NCBI RefSeq assembly: GCF_001648175.1
Contig: NZ_CP015243.1
Span: forward strand, 1,426,001 to 1,490,000
From: Halotalea alkalilenta
GTDB lineage: Bacteria > Pseudomonadota > Gammaproteobacteria > Pseudomonadales > Halomonadaceae
Reading direction: 5' to 3'
Length of the DNA stretch: 64,000 bases
Shown: one piece after another, positions 17,110-24,848 of the stretch
Numbering within the stretch: position 1 is the first letter of the stretch
How the letters are laid out: the number at the start of each line of letters is the position of its first letter
Program-made: the position numbers and the translations under genes
Notes under the pieces: model-generated
Database searches by the model: none
What the model saw: only the letters and a program-made list of their open reading frames with translations
Told to the model about the DNA's origin: nothing

Positions 17110-18702
17110 CTACTCGCTTTTGCGCATGTTCCAGAACGACGGTACCGGTGCCTCGAGAACGCCTGTGATCGTGTTGCGATAGGCGGCGGCGGTGGTGATC
17201 TCGCCCAAGGGCACGGTGACCCCCTCGTCGAGCATCACCCGCTGCAACTGCTGCGCGTAGGAGACGCGCGCCTCTTGCGTGTCGGCGAGCAGGAACTGCG
17301 TGCGCAATGACTCCACCTCGGGCACGTCGGGCCAGCCGAACCAGCCCTGGTCTCCGCTGGCGGATACCCCGTAGTTGCGCAGCGGATCCATGATCTCGCT
17401 GACGTGCCAGGTGGTCGCGAAGATGCTCCATCCGCCGCGGGCCGGAATGTCGCGATTGGACCGCCTCGACAGCATGGTCATGAAATCCATCGACTCCACC
17501 GAGACGTTGAAACCCGCCTGGCGCAGCTGGTCGGCCATCACCACCGGCAATGCCGACGACATGGCTACGTCCGTCGCCTGGAGGATCAGTACCGGCTGAT
17601 TGTCGTAGCCGGCCTGTTCGAGAAGCTGCCTGGCCTTCTCGGGATTCGCTTCGACGATCATCTCGCTCAGCGCGTCGCTTTCGTAGGGCAGGTCGCAGCC
17701 GAACAGCGCCGGGCAGGTGCGGTAGTAGTCGGGGTCACCGACCTGGGCCCGCAGAGCCTCCTCTTGGCCGATGGCGTACATGGCCGCTTGGCGGATCAGC
17801 TTGTTGTCGAAGGGAGGCTGCGACTGGTTGAAGCGGTACATCGCATGGTTGCCCATCTTGTCGAGCACACGGGTGGTGATCTGATCGTCCCTCTCGAGCA
17901 GCGGCACCAGGTCGAACGGGACCGATTCGAGGTAGTCCACGTCGGCGCTGAGCAAGGCGTTCACCGCGGTCAGCCGGTCCGGCATGACCAGCCATTCCAC
18001 CCGATCCACATTGACCACCTTGCCTCCCGCCATGCCGCTGGGTGGCTCGTCTCGCGGGACGTAGTCCTCGTTTTTGACGTAGACCGCCCTGACGCCCGGC
18101 TGGAATTCCGCGGCAACGAACTTGAAAGGCCCCGAGCCGACCTGCTCGGTGATCGCTTGTGAAGCCGGTGTCGCGGCAATCCGCTCGGGCATCATGAACG
18201 CGGGCAGGCCGCTGGGCTTGGCCAGCGCCACGAGGAGCGCCTCGGTGGGCGTGTTGAGCACGATCTGGAAGGTGCGCTCGTCGATCGCATCGATCGAGTC
18301 GACCAGCGGCATGAGCTTGCGTGCCATCTGGTCCTGCTGCCCCCAACGCTTTATCGAGGCGACGCAGTCCCGCGCCAGCACCGGGAGACCATCGTGCCAG
18401 TTGAGGCCGTCGCGAAGGGTGAATGTGTAGACCTTGCCGTCTTCGGACACTTCCCACCGCTCGGCCATTTGTGGACGGATGTCGTTCTGTGCGTCGGTGG
18501 CCAGCAGCGTGTCGTAGACCATGTAGGCGTGGTTGCGGGTTTGGTGGGACGCGGTCAGCACCGGGTCCAGCACGGTCACTTGGCTCGCCATCACCGCGGT
18601 GATGGTCTGCGCCGATACGGGGGTCGCCGCGACCAGGGTCAAAGCGGCGGCGATGCACCCGTGACGCAGTCGGCGGGTCATCGTTTTGCATGCGACAGCC
18701 AT
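17110..18702 (-). CDS. ABC transporter periplasmic binding protein, family 5, second orphan copy
   Basis: 530 aa with a signal peptide cleaved near VSAQ. It carries the same family 5 landmarks as the 9764-11359 product: YTFTLRDGLNWHDGLPVLARDCVASIKRW, GSGPFKF, VNVDRVEWLVMPD and YYRTCPALFGCDLPYE, so the two are close paralogues. The ATG at 18702 has GGGAG six bases upstream. It follows the amidohydrolase gene (18767-20209) with a 64-base gap, probably in one operon. No matching permease genes are present in the window. Confidence 0.9.
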   Translation of the reverse strand: MAVACKTMTRRLRHGCIAAALTLVAATPVSAQTITAVMASQVTVLDPVLTASHQTRNHAYMVYDTLLATDAQNDIRPQMAERWEVSEDGKVYTFTLRDGLNWHDGLPVLARDCVASIKRWGQQDQMARKLMPLVDSIDAIDERTFQIVLNTPTEALLVALAKPSGLPAFMMPERIAATPASQAITEQVGSGPFKFVAAEFQPGVRAVYVKNEDYVPRDEPPSGMAGGKVVNVDRVEWLVMPDRLTAVNALLSADVDYLESVPFDLVPLLERDDQITTRVLDKMGNHAMYRFNQSQPPFDNKLIRQAAMYAIGQEEALRAQVGDPDYYRTCPALFGCDLPYESDALSEMIVEANPEKARQLLEQAGYDNQPVLILQATDVAMSSALPVVMADQLRQAGFNVSVESMDFMTMLSRRSNRDIPARGGWSIFATTWHVSEIMDPLRNYGVSASGDQGWFGWPDVPEVESLRTQFLLADTQEARVSYAQQLQRVMLDEGVTVPLGEITTAAAYRNTITGVLEAPVPSFWNMRKSE

Positions 18703-18766
18703 TGTGTTCTCCCTTGTTTTTGTTGGCACCACGAGCAGTCGTTGTGTTGATTCAGGCCTTCGACGT

Positions 18767-20209
18767 TCAGACGACATCGAAGGAAAGAGGCGACATTTCG
18801 GTCCCGTGGCGGTGCGCCACCAGATCGCGTTGTGGAACCTTCTGCTCCGCGCGCCGCTGTGCTTCATCCACTTCTTCAGCGGCCTTGCGGTAGTCCAGCG
18901 AGGTGACCTCCCCCTTGTGCACGACCCGGTGGCCATCGATGTACACCGTGTGCACCGCCCGGTCGGCTGCGGCGTAGACCAGGCTGCGCAGCGGGTCGCG
19001 CGAGGGACGCATGAGGTGGTGGGTCATATCCACCATCACCAGATCGGCCTTCGCGCCCACCGCCAGCCGGCCTATGTCCTGGCGGCCGAGGGCGTTCGCC
19101 CCGCCGAGGGTGGCCGCGTTGAACACCTCGCTGGTGGTCACCGCGTGAGGTGTTTCAGCCACCAGGCGTGCCAGGTAGCCTACGTTGCGCATCTCTTCGA
19201 TCATGTTGTGCGGGTAGGTATCGGTGCCGATGCCGATGTTGATCCCGGCGCGGCGATAGCGGCCGAAGTCGCGCAGCGCCATGCCGCGGCGGATGAACAC
19301 CGTGGGGCAGTGGGCCACGCTCGCGCCGGTTTCGGTGAGGATCGAAAGATCGGTGCTGGTGCTCCAGTGGGTGTTGGGATGATCGTCGAGGAAGATCGCA
19401 TGGCCGACGATGCTGCCTGGATCCAGCACACCCAGGCTGTGCAGCCATTGGATCGGGGTGAGGCCGTGACGACGGGTGATTTCGTGGAATTCGGGCAGCG
19501 ACTGGGCGGCGTGGGTCTGCCAGCCGATACCGCGCCGGCGGGCCTCGGCATGGCTGGCCCGCAGCAGCTCTGGCGTGCAGGTGTCGATCTGGGCGGGTAC
19601 CAGCATGCCGGCGATCCGGCCACAGCGGTGGGCCTCGGCCTGGTCGATCAGCGCTAGCGCGCGCTCCATGCCGGCGATGCCGGCGTCTTCGTCCCAGGCA
19701 TATTCGACCACGTGCCCATTACGGGTGAACCACTGAGCGGAGCGGAACATCGGCGCGATGTAACCACGTAGCCCGCTGGCGGCGATGATATCTATCCAGT
19801 GCTCGTGGGCGTTGGACATGTCCACCACCGTGGTGACACCGGACATCAGCAGCTCCGCCGCGGCCAGGGTCAACTGCGCCGGCGCCGATGCCTCGTCTTT
19901 CATGGTCGGCATGTACTCGTACAGATTGGAGCTGTAAAGCCCGACCGACCCGGTCTCGTCGGTGTATCCCTTGTTGATCGGCTCATGGCCGAGGTGGCTG
20001 TGGATGTCCACCAATCCCGGCATCACCATCATCCCGCGTCCATCGACCGTCTCGACGACGTCGGCACCCGCCGGATCGAAGTGCCGTCCGATGTAGCTGA
20101 TCCGGTCGCCGGTGAAGGCGATGTCGGCCCCCGTCAGGTACACATGGCTCTGTCGGCTATCGTCCCAGGCGACTATGCAGTCGACTTGCTTGATCAGCGT
20201 GGTCTTCAT
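18767..20209 (-). CDS. Amidohydrolase, cytosine/guanine deaminase-like (AtzA/TrzN/SsnA branch)
   Basis: 480 aa. H70 and H72 (VDIHSHLGHEP) give the HxH metal site, QTHAAQ the third His, IVGHAIFLDDH the catalytic His region and IGIGTDTYPHNM the metal Asp. This single-metal pattern is that of hydrolytic deaminases and chlorohydrolases acting on purines, pyrimidines and triazines. The ATG at 20209 has AAGGAG seven bases upstream. The neighbouring orphan binding protein and LysR regulator suggest a ring compound taken up from outside, but the substrate cannot be named from sequence. Confidence 0.85.
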   Translation of the reverse strand: MKTTLIKQVDCIVAWDDSRQSHVYLTGADIAFTGDRISYIGRHFDPAGADVVETVDGRGMMVMPGLVDIHSHLGHEPINKGYTDETGSVGLYSSNLYEYMPTMKDEASAPAQLTLAAAELLMSGVTTVVDMSNAHEHWIDIIAASGLRGYIAPMFRSAQWFTRNGHVVEYAWDEDAGIAGMERALALIDQAEAHRCGRIAGMLVPAQIDTCTPELLRASHAEARRRGIGWQTHAAQSLPEFHEITRRHGLTPIQWLHSLGVLDPGSIVGHAIFLDDHPNTHWSTSTDLSILTETGASVAHCPTVFIRRGMALRDFGRYRRAGINIGIGTDTYPHNMIEEMRNVGYLARLVAETPHAVTTSEVFNAATLGGANALGRQDIGRLAVGAKADLVMVDMTHHLMRPSRDPLRSLVYAAADRAVHTVYIDGHRVVHKGEVTSLDYRKAAEEVDEAQRRAEQKVPQRDLVAHRHGTEMSPLSFDVV

Positions 20210-20527
20210 CCATCGGCTCCTTGCGATGTGGTTGTTCTGTCGAGGCCTGCAAGCGATGTGGTCTGGCACTGGCCAGGCATGGCGCCGCGTGGCCGAAACC
20301 GCTTCAGTGCCCTGCTGCGGGGCGGGAACGATGTGCGCCGAGCCCGGCAAGTTCGATACCCACGGGTGGAACTCGGGGCAGCGGGGAGGCCGAGGTGGAG
20401 AGGGCCTGGGTGACGCGCTGTCAGAGCGCGGAGCTGCTCGCCGATTGTGGTTGTTGTCTCGGCATCGAAGCGCAGAGGTTGCGTTACCCCATGGCTTGGA
20501 GTGTGCGAGATGCCCTTCGAGGCTGTC
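20210..20527 (-). promoter_or_regulatory. 318-bp intergenic control region of the amidohydrolase gene
   Basis: No gene is seen here. The region holds an ACAAC-type leader at 20221-20240 (minus strand ACAGAACAACCACATCGCAA) just ahead of AAGGAG, a second such element at 20444-20458 (GACAACAACCACAAT), and most of the 65-bp element 20500-20564 shared with the hydantoinase promoter. Confidence 0.55.
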
Positions 20528-20565
20528 TCATGCCTTTTTGTCGGCGATCTTTAACGTTGGGTTAA
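20500..20565 (-). promoter_or_regulatory. Conserved 65-bp promoter element with perfect TTAAC-N5-GTTAA box
   Basis: This is the partner of the element at 16999-17064. The box TTAACGTTGGGTTAA at 20551-20565 is a perfect inverted repeat that overlaps the last codons of the upstream lysR gene. On the minus strand it precedes the amidohydrolase gene, so the lysR product probably activates the amidohydrolase and binding-protein pair from here. Confidence 0.62.
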
Positions 20566-21475
20566 TCGATTGGCCGGCGGCGTCGGCCAGTATCTCCCTG
20601 AGCTCGGTGGTCAGGCCGAGCGCCAGCCGCGACAGCGGTTCGCGGCTGAAGTGCACCAGGCTGATGGTGAGGCGCTCGGGCGGTGTCAGCGGCAGCATGG
20701 CGAGTGTCGATCTCGGCCACAGGCGCGGCGACAGCTCATCGACCAGCGCATAACCGGCGCCGTTGCTGACCAGCGCGCAGGCGTGCTGTGGGGAGTCGAC
20801 CTCGATCATCGGCTGATACGGCAGGTCGGCGCGCTCGAAGATGCGCTTGACCAGATTGCCGAAGGGCGTCTCCGTGCCGTAGCCGACCAGAGGGAAGTCG
20901 GCCATGCGCTCGAGGGTCGGCGCCCGGCTCCCGGCTTGGGCCAGCGGATGGTCGGCCGGGCAGATCACCGTCATGTGCATATCGTGAAGCGGTAGCGTGC
21001 TGATGTTGGGATGGTCGATTGGAAACAGCGAAATGCCCAGATCGGCCTGCTGGTCGAGGATGCGCTCGCGCAGCAGGGTGTGGCGCAGGCACTCGAAGCT
21101 GACGCGAACGCGCGCATGGCGCTGTCGAAAGGCGGCGATCGCGCTGGGCACCAGTCCGTGCCCGAGGCTTGGGCTGCAGACCACCCGCACTACGCCCTGG
21201 CGCTGCTGGGCCAGGTCCTGGAGCGTGTTGTTGACCCGCTGCACGTTGCGGTAGACGTTCTCGACGTCATGGAACAGCCGGCGGGCCTCGGGGGAGGGAT
21301 AGAGCCGCCCTTTGATCCGCTCGAAAAGCTGGAAGCCGATGCGCTGCTCGGTGTGGGAGAGCATGCGGCTGACCGCCGGCTGGGAGACCAGCAGTAGCTG
21401 CGAGGCGCCGCTGATCGAACCGGTGATCATCACCGCACGAAAGACTTCGATCTGTCTGAGGTTGAGCGACTGCAT
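20528..21475 (-). CDS. LysR-family transcriptional regulator (paralogue 1)
   Basis: 315 aa. The N-terminal helix-turn-helix reads FRAVMITGSISGASQLLLVSQPAVSRMLSHTEQ (about residues 12-44), followed by an LTTR effector domain containing VCSPSLGHGLVPSAI. It is a close paralogue of the 22378-23310 product, including ASQLLLVSQPAVSRMLSH and FERIKGRLYPSPEARRLFHDVE. Such proteins resemble the NocR/OccR and DsdC-type activators of amino acid catabolism. A perfect TTAAC-N5-GTTAA box lies 20 bases upstream of its start and another overlaps its 3' end, so autoregulation and control of the next operon are likely. Confidence 0.93.
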   Translation of the reverse strand: MQSLNLRQIEVFRAVMITGSISGASQLLLVSQPAVSRMLSHTEQRIGFQLFERIKGRLYPSPEARRLFHDVENVYRNVQRVNNTLQDLAQQRQGVVRVVCSPSLGHGLVPSAIAAFRQRHARVRVSFECLRHTLLRERILDQQADLGISLFPIDHPNISTLPLHDMHMTVICPADHPLAQAGSRAPTLERMADFPLVGYGTETPFGNLVKRIFERADLPYQPMIEVDSPQHACALVSNGAGYALVDELSPRLWPRSTLAMLPLTPPERLTISLVHFSREPLSRLALGLTTELREILADAAGQSINPTLKIADKKA

Positions 21476-21494
21476 GGCGACCCTCGCGCATCGA

Positions 21495-21509
21495 TTAACT
21501 CGTTGTTAA
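21495..21509. promoter_or_regulatory. TTAAC-N5-GTTAA LysR box between lysR 1 and hydantoin racemase
   Basis: TTAACTCGTTGTTAA is a perfect inverted repeat, in the divergent gap between the regulator (start 21475) and the racemase gene (start 21636). It is one of five such boxes in 6.3 kb. Confidence 0.7.
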
Positions 21510-21635
21510 GCACTGGGAATGAAAGCGCAATATCCGTGCCACTCGTTCGCCGCTAGGCTGGACCGACCTGGGCGGTGTCCGGCCTTGCGAACGTGGGCGT
21601 CGCCATTGTCGAATCGAAAGCAAGAGGAGACTCGC

Positions 21636-22289
21636 ATGTCCTCGGGTGTCATCCATGTCATCAATCCCAATTCGACGACGGCCGTGACCGCAGGCGTCGA
21701 CGCCTCGCTCGGTGCGTTGCGCTTTTCTGGCGGGCCGGCGATCGTATGCCACACCCTCGAGCAGGGCCCCGCCGGCATCCAGAGCGAGGCCGACATCGCC
21801 GCAGTGACGGCGCTTCTGATCGCGCGGGCGCGTAGCTTCGGCGACGAGGCGATCGCGATCGTGATCGCCTGCTACAGCGATCCGGGGCTTGCGGTGCTTC
21901 GCGAGCAGTCGAGCTGTGCCGTGTTCGGCATCGGCGAGGCCGCGGTGTTGCGAGCGCTGGCCGCGGGCCAGCGGTTCGGCGTGATCGCCATTCAGCCCGG
22001 CTCGATTTCGCGCCACTTGCGCAGCTACGGTGCAATGGGGGTGATGGACCGCTTCGCCGGGGAGCGGGCGCTGGGGCTCGATGTGGTCGAGCTCAATGAT
22101 CAGTCCAGAACCTGGGCGCGACTGCTGGAGGTTGGCGAGCGGCTGCGCGATGAAGATGGCGCCGAGGTGCTGATCCTTGGTTGCGCAGGCCTTGGCAGCT
22201 ATCGTCTTGCGTTGGCGCAGGCGCTCGGGGTGCCGGTGATCGACCCCTGCATCGCGGCGGTGACGATGGCCCTGGGCGAAGCCCGGTAG
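21636..22289 (+). CDS. Hydantoin racemase (Asp/Glu/hydantoin racemase family)
   Basis: 217 aa. The two catalytic cysteines of the family are present: C79 in VIACYSDPG and C183 in LILGCAGL, in positions matching Cys76 and Cys181 of characterised hydantoin racemases. VINPNST at the N-terminus is the phosphate-like binding signature of this branch. The enzyme interconverts L- and D-5-substituted hydantoins so that a stereospecific hydantoinase can use both. The ATG at 21636 has AGAGGAG upstream. It stands alone on the plus strand between two lysR paralogues, divergent from the first and convergent with the second. Confidence 0.92.
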   Translation: MSSGVIHVINPNSTTAVTAGVDASLGALRFSGGPAIVCHTLEQGPAGIQSEADIAAVTALLIARARSFGDEAIAIVIACYSDPGLAVLREQSSCAVFGIGEAAVLRALAAGQRFGVIAIQPGSISRHLRSYGAMGVMDRFAGERALGLDVVELNDQSRTWARLLEVGERLRDEDGAEVLILGCAGLGSYRLALAQALGVPVIDPCIAAVTMALGEAR

Positions 22290-22290
22290 C

Positions 22291-22320
22291 GCTCGAAGCG
22301 GGCGTCGCCCGCGCTTGAGC
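22291..22320. terminator. Hairpin between convergent racemase and lysR 2 genes
   Basis: A stem centred on GCGGGC / GCCCGC with partial extension by GCTC / GAGC lies directly after the racemase stop. It has no T-run, so it is at best a weak bidirectional terminator. Confidence 0.35.
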
Positions 22321-22377
22321 GAGAACCTGAGAGAACCGGAGAAAGAGCCTCGAAGAGCGCCCTGCGTTCGGCTATCG

Positions 22378-23310
22378 CTATTCGCCGCCGTCGCTTAACC
22401 CCGAGTTATGCGTGTGGAGGCGCGCGAAGGCCTCGCGCAGGCGCTCGACCAGTGATTGGGCCTGCTGGGAGAGCGGCTCGCGGCGCAGGTGGACGAGATT
22501 GACCGTGAGGTGCTCATCGAGCGGGCGCACCCGCACCGGGGAGAAGGCGGTGGCGAGTGCGAGCGAGAACTCATCGACCAGCGCCCAGCCCGCCCCCTCG
22601 CGCACCAGGGCGCAGGCGTGATGGGGCGAATCCACCTCGATCGCCGGGCGATAGTCGATGCCCGCTCGTTCGCTCAGCCGCTGGGCGAGGGTAGCGAACG
22701 GCGTGCCGGCGGGATAGCCGACCAGTGGGCGATCGGCGAAGGGAGCGAGCGCTGCCTGGGCGCTCGGGGCTTGCTCTGAAACCGGCCACTGCTGTGGATA
22801 GACCAGCGCCATGCGCAGGGTATAGAGCGGGATCGCTTCGATGTTGGGGTGGGTGATCGGAAACAGCGAAACGCCGAAATCCGCCTGCTGGTCGAGCAGG
22901 CGGTCGCGCAGCAGCACGTGGCGCAGGCACTCGAGGCTGACCCGGGTGTCGGGGTGGTCGCGGCGAAAGGCGCAGATCGCCCCCGGCAGCAGGTGATGGC
23001 CGAGGCTCGGGCTGCAGACCACCCTCACTACCCCGTGGCGCTGCTGGACCAGATCGAGCAGCGTGGCGTTGACCCGCTGCAGATCGCGGTAGACGTGCTC
23101 GACGTCATGGAACAGCCGCCGCGCCTCGGGAGTCGGATAGAGCCGCCCCTTGATGCGTTCGAAGAGCAAGAAGCCGACGCGCTGCTCGGTGTGGGAGAGC
23201 ATGCGGCTGACCGCCGGCTGGGAAATCAGCAGCAGCTGCGAAGCGCCGCTGACCGAGCCGGCGGTCATCACCGCGCGGAATACTTCCAGCTGGCGAAGGT
23301 TGAGCGACAT
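22378..23310 (-). CDS. LysR-family transcriptional regulator (paralogue 2)
   Basis: 310 aa, with the same architecture and much of the same sequence as the 20528-21475 product: FRAVMTAGSVSGASQLLLISQPAVSRMLSHTEQ in the helix-turn-helix, then FERIKGRLYPTPEARRLFHDVE and VCSPSLGHHLLPGAI in the effector domain. The pair probably arose by local duplication around the racemase gene. It has an ATAAC-N5-GTTAA box 8 bases upstream of its start and a TTAAC-N5-GTTAT box in its last codons. Its target and effector may be related to, but distinct from, those of paralogue 1. Confidence 0.93.
   Translation of the reverse strand: MSLNLRQLEVFRAVMTAGSVSGASQLLLISQPAVSRMLSHTEQRVGFLLFERIKGRLYPTPEARRLFHDVEHVYRDLQRVNATLLDLVQQRHGVVRVVCSPSLGHHLLPGAICAFRRDHPDTRVSLECLRHVLLRDRLLDQQADFGVSLFPITHPNIEAIPLYTLRMALVYPQQWPVSEQAPSAQAALAPFADRPLVGYPAGTPFATLAQRLSERAGIDYRPAIEVDSPHHACALVREGAGWALVDEFSLALATAFSPVRVRPLDEHLTVNLVHLRREPLSQQAQSLVERLREAFARLHTHNSGLSDGGE
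22395..22409. promoter_or_regulatory. TTAAC-N5-GTTAT LysR box in the 3' end of lysR 2
   Basis: TTAACCCCGAGTTAT lies in the C-terminal codons of the regulator, the same relative place as the 20551-20565 box in paralogue 1. The next minus-strand gene is distant, so this copy may be a relic of the duplication. Confidence 0.5.
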
Positions 23311-23317
23311 CGTTCGT

Positions 23318-23332
23318 ATAACCTTGAGTTAA
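23318..23332. promoter_or_regulatory. ATAAC-N5-GTTAA LysR box upstream of lysR 2
   Basis: ATAACCTTGAGTTAA, one base from the perfect inverted repeat, sits 8 bases before the start codon of the regulator. This position would suit negative autoregulation. Confidence 0.6.
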
Positions 23333-23465
23333 TCAATGCGCATTCATTAGCAATTTCCATACCGCGGACGGATCGTCGATCCGACGCAGCCTTTGCTTCT
23401 CTGAGGTGCATTGGCTGCCCTTGACTAGTGCACGGGACGAGGCCCGTGCGCCAGAGTCGGGCGCC

Positions 23466-23508
23466 GGAGAGGGCGACGGAGAGGGCGACGCCCGAGGTCT
23501 CGGGCGTC
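23466..23508. repeat. 12-bp tandem repeat and perfect 10-bp-arm inverted repeat downstream of codA
   Basis: GGAGAGGGCGAC occurs twice in tandem (23466-23477, 23478-23489), running into an inverted repeat with arms GACGCCCGAG (23487-23496) and CTCGGGCGTC (23499-23508). It lies 23 bases beyond the stop of the codA-like gene, so it could end that operon's transcript, though no T-run follows on the minus strand. Confidence 0.5.
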
Positions 23509-23530
23509 GTCGCTGGTTACTAGAGGTTGG

Positions 23531-24817
23531 TCAGGGAGTTGGAGTGACCGGGCGGGAAAAATCGATCTCACGTTCGTCTTCGAGCCAGATGCTGGTCGTC
23601 GCCGGCTCGGTCCGGACGATGAGCCTGCCGGCGCGAAAGCCGAAGCGTACCGGCACCATCCGGGTCAGCGCATCGATCACGCTGCTGGCGGGCAGCACGT
23701 TGAAGCTGGCGGGATGGCCCTCGGCGAGCGCGTAGCGTTCTCCCAGCCCGAGCACCCGTGCGCCCTGGGTAGTGACGAAGTCGAGGCTTCGGATGATGTC
23801 GTCATGGCCGGTCAGATGGGTGACGTGGATGCCCATCTGCACGATCTGCAGGACGTTGGTGTGCAGCAAGGGATAGAAGGGATCGGCCAGGTTGTCGTGT
23901 CCGAAGGCCACCGCCAGCCCGGCATTCCTGAGCTCCCTGACCCGGGTCAGGCCGCGGCGTACGGGATAGCTGTCCTCGCGCCCTTGGAGATGGGTGTTGA
24001 CGAAGGGGTTGGCGACGAAGTTGATCCGGGCCTTGCGCAAAAGGCCGATCAGCTTGCTCGCGTAGGCGCCGTTGTAGCTGCCCAGCGCGCAGGTGTGGCT
24101 GGCGGTGGTGCGTGGGCCGAGCCCGCGGCGATAGGCTTGCGCTGCGACCACCTCGAGCCCGCGGGATTGGTCGTCGTCGATCTCGTCGCAGTGGATGTCG
24201 ATGAACTTGTCGTACTTCTGTGCCAGATCGAAAGCGGCCGCGATCGAAGCGGTGGCGTCCTCGCGGGTGAATTCGACGTGGGGGATCGCGCCGACGCCGT
24301 CCGCGCCGCGTTTGAGCGCCTCCTCCAGCTGAACGAGGCCACTGGGATGGGTGAAGATGCCATCCTGGGGAAAGGCGACGATCTGCAGCTCGACCCACTC
24401 GGCCATTTCGGCGCGCAGTTCGAGCAGCGCGGTCAGCGAGCGCAGTTCGGGGTCGCCGATGTCGACGTGGGTGCGCACGTACTGGATGCCCTGGGCGATC
24501 TGCCATTCGAGCGCCTGTCGGGCGCGGCGCTTGACGTCGGCGTGGTCGAGGTCGCGCTTGCGTTCTGCCCAGATATCGATCGCCTCGAACAGGGTCCCGC
24601 TTGCGTTCCAGCGGGGCTCTCCGGCGGTCATCGCATAGTCGAGATGGCAGTGGGGCTCGACGAAGGGGGGCAGCGCGAGGCCGCCCTCGGCATCGAACGT
24701 TTGCGCATGCCCGCGGGCGAGGTTTCCCGCCGCGGCGATGGCCTCGATCACGCCGTCGCGAATCGAGATGTCGACGAGGCCTTCGCGGTCGAGCAAGCGA
24801 GCATTGGTGATCAGCAT
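23531..24817 (-). CDS. codA: Cytosine deaminase-like amidohydrolase (CodA)
   Basis: 428 aa, collinear with E. coli CodA. Metal and catalytic residues fall at a constant offset of five: H56 and H58 (EPHCHLD), H209 and E212 (HCDEIDD), H241 (ASHTCA) and D308 (FGHDN); Q151 in FPQDGI corresponds to the cytosine-binding Gln. One difference stands out: the residue after the metal Asp is Asn309, where E. coli has Asp314, a position known to affect substrate choice. CodA deaminates cytosine to uracil and ammonia; relatives act on creatinine or isocytosine. It is last in the operon after codB, so nitrogen release from an imported ring compound is the likely role. Confidence 0.9.
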   Translation of the reverse strand: MLITNARLLDREGLVDISIRDGVIEAIAAAGNLARGHAQTFDAEGGLALPPFVEPHCHLDYAMTAGEPRWNASGTLFEAIDIWAERKRDLDHADVKRRARQALEWQIAQGIQYVRTHVDIGDPELRSLTALLELRAEMAEWVELQIVAFPQDGIFTHPSGLVQLEEALKRGADGVGAIPHVEFTREDATASIAAAFDLAQKYDKFIDIHCDEIDDDQSRGLEVVAAQAYRRGLGPRTTASHTCALGSYNGAYASKLIGLLRKARINFVANPFVNTHLQGREDSYPVRRGLTRVRELRNAGLAVAFGHDNLADPFYPLLHTNVLQIVQMGIHVTHLTGHDDIIRSLDFVTTQGARVLGLGERYALAEGHPASFNVLPASSVIDALTRMVPVRFGFRAGRLIVRTEPATTSIWLEDEREIDFSRPVTPTP

Positions 24818-24848
24818 TGCAACACCTCGTGGCTTTTCGATGATGGCG

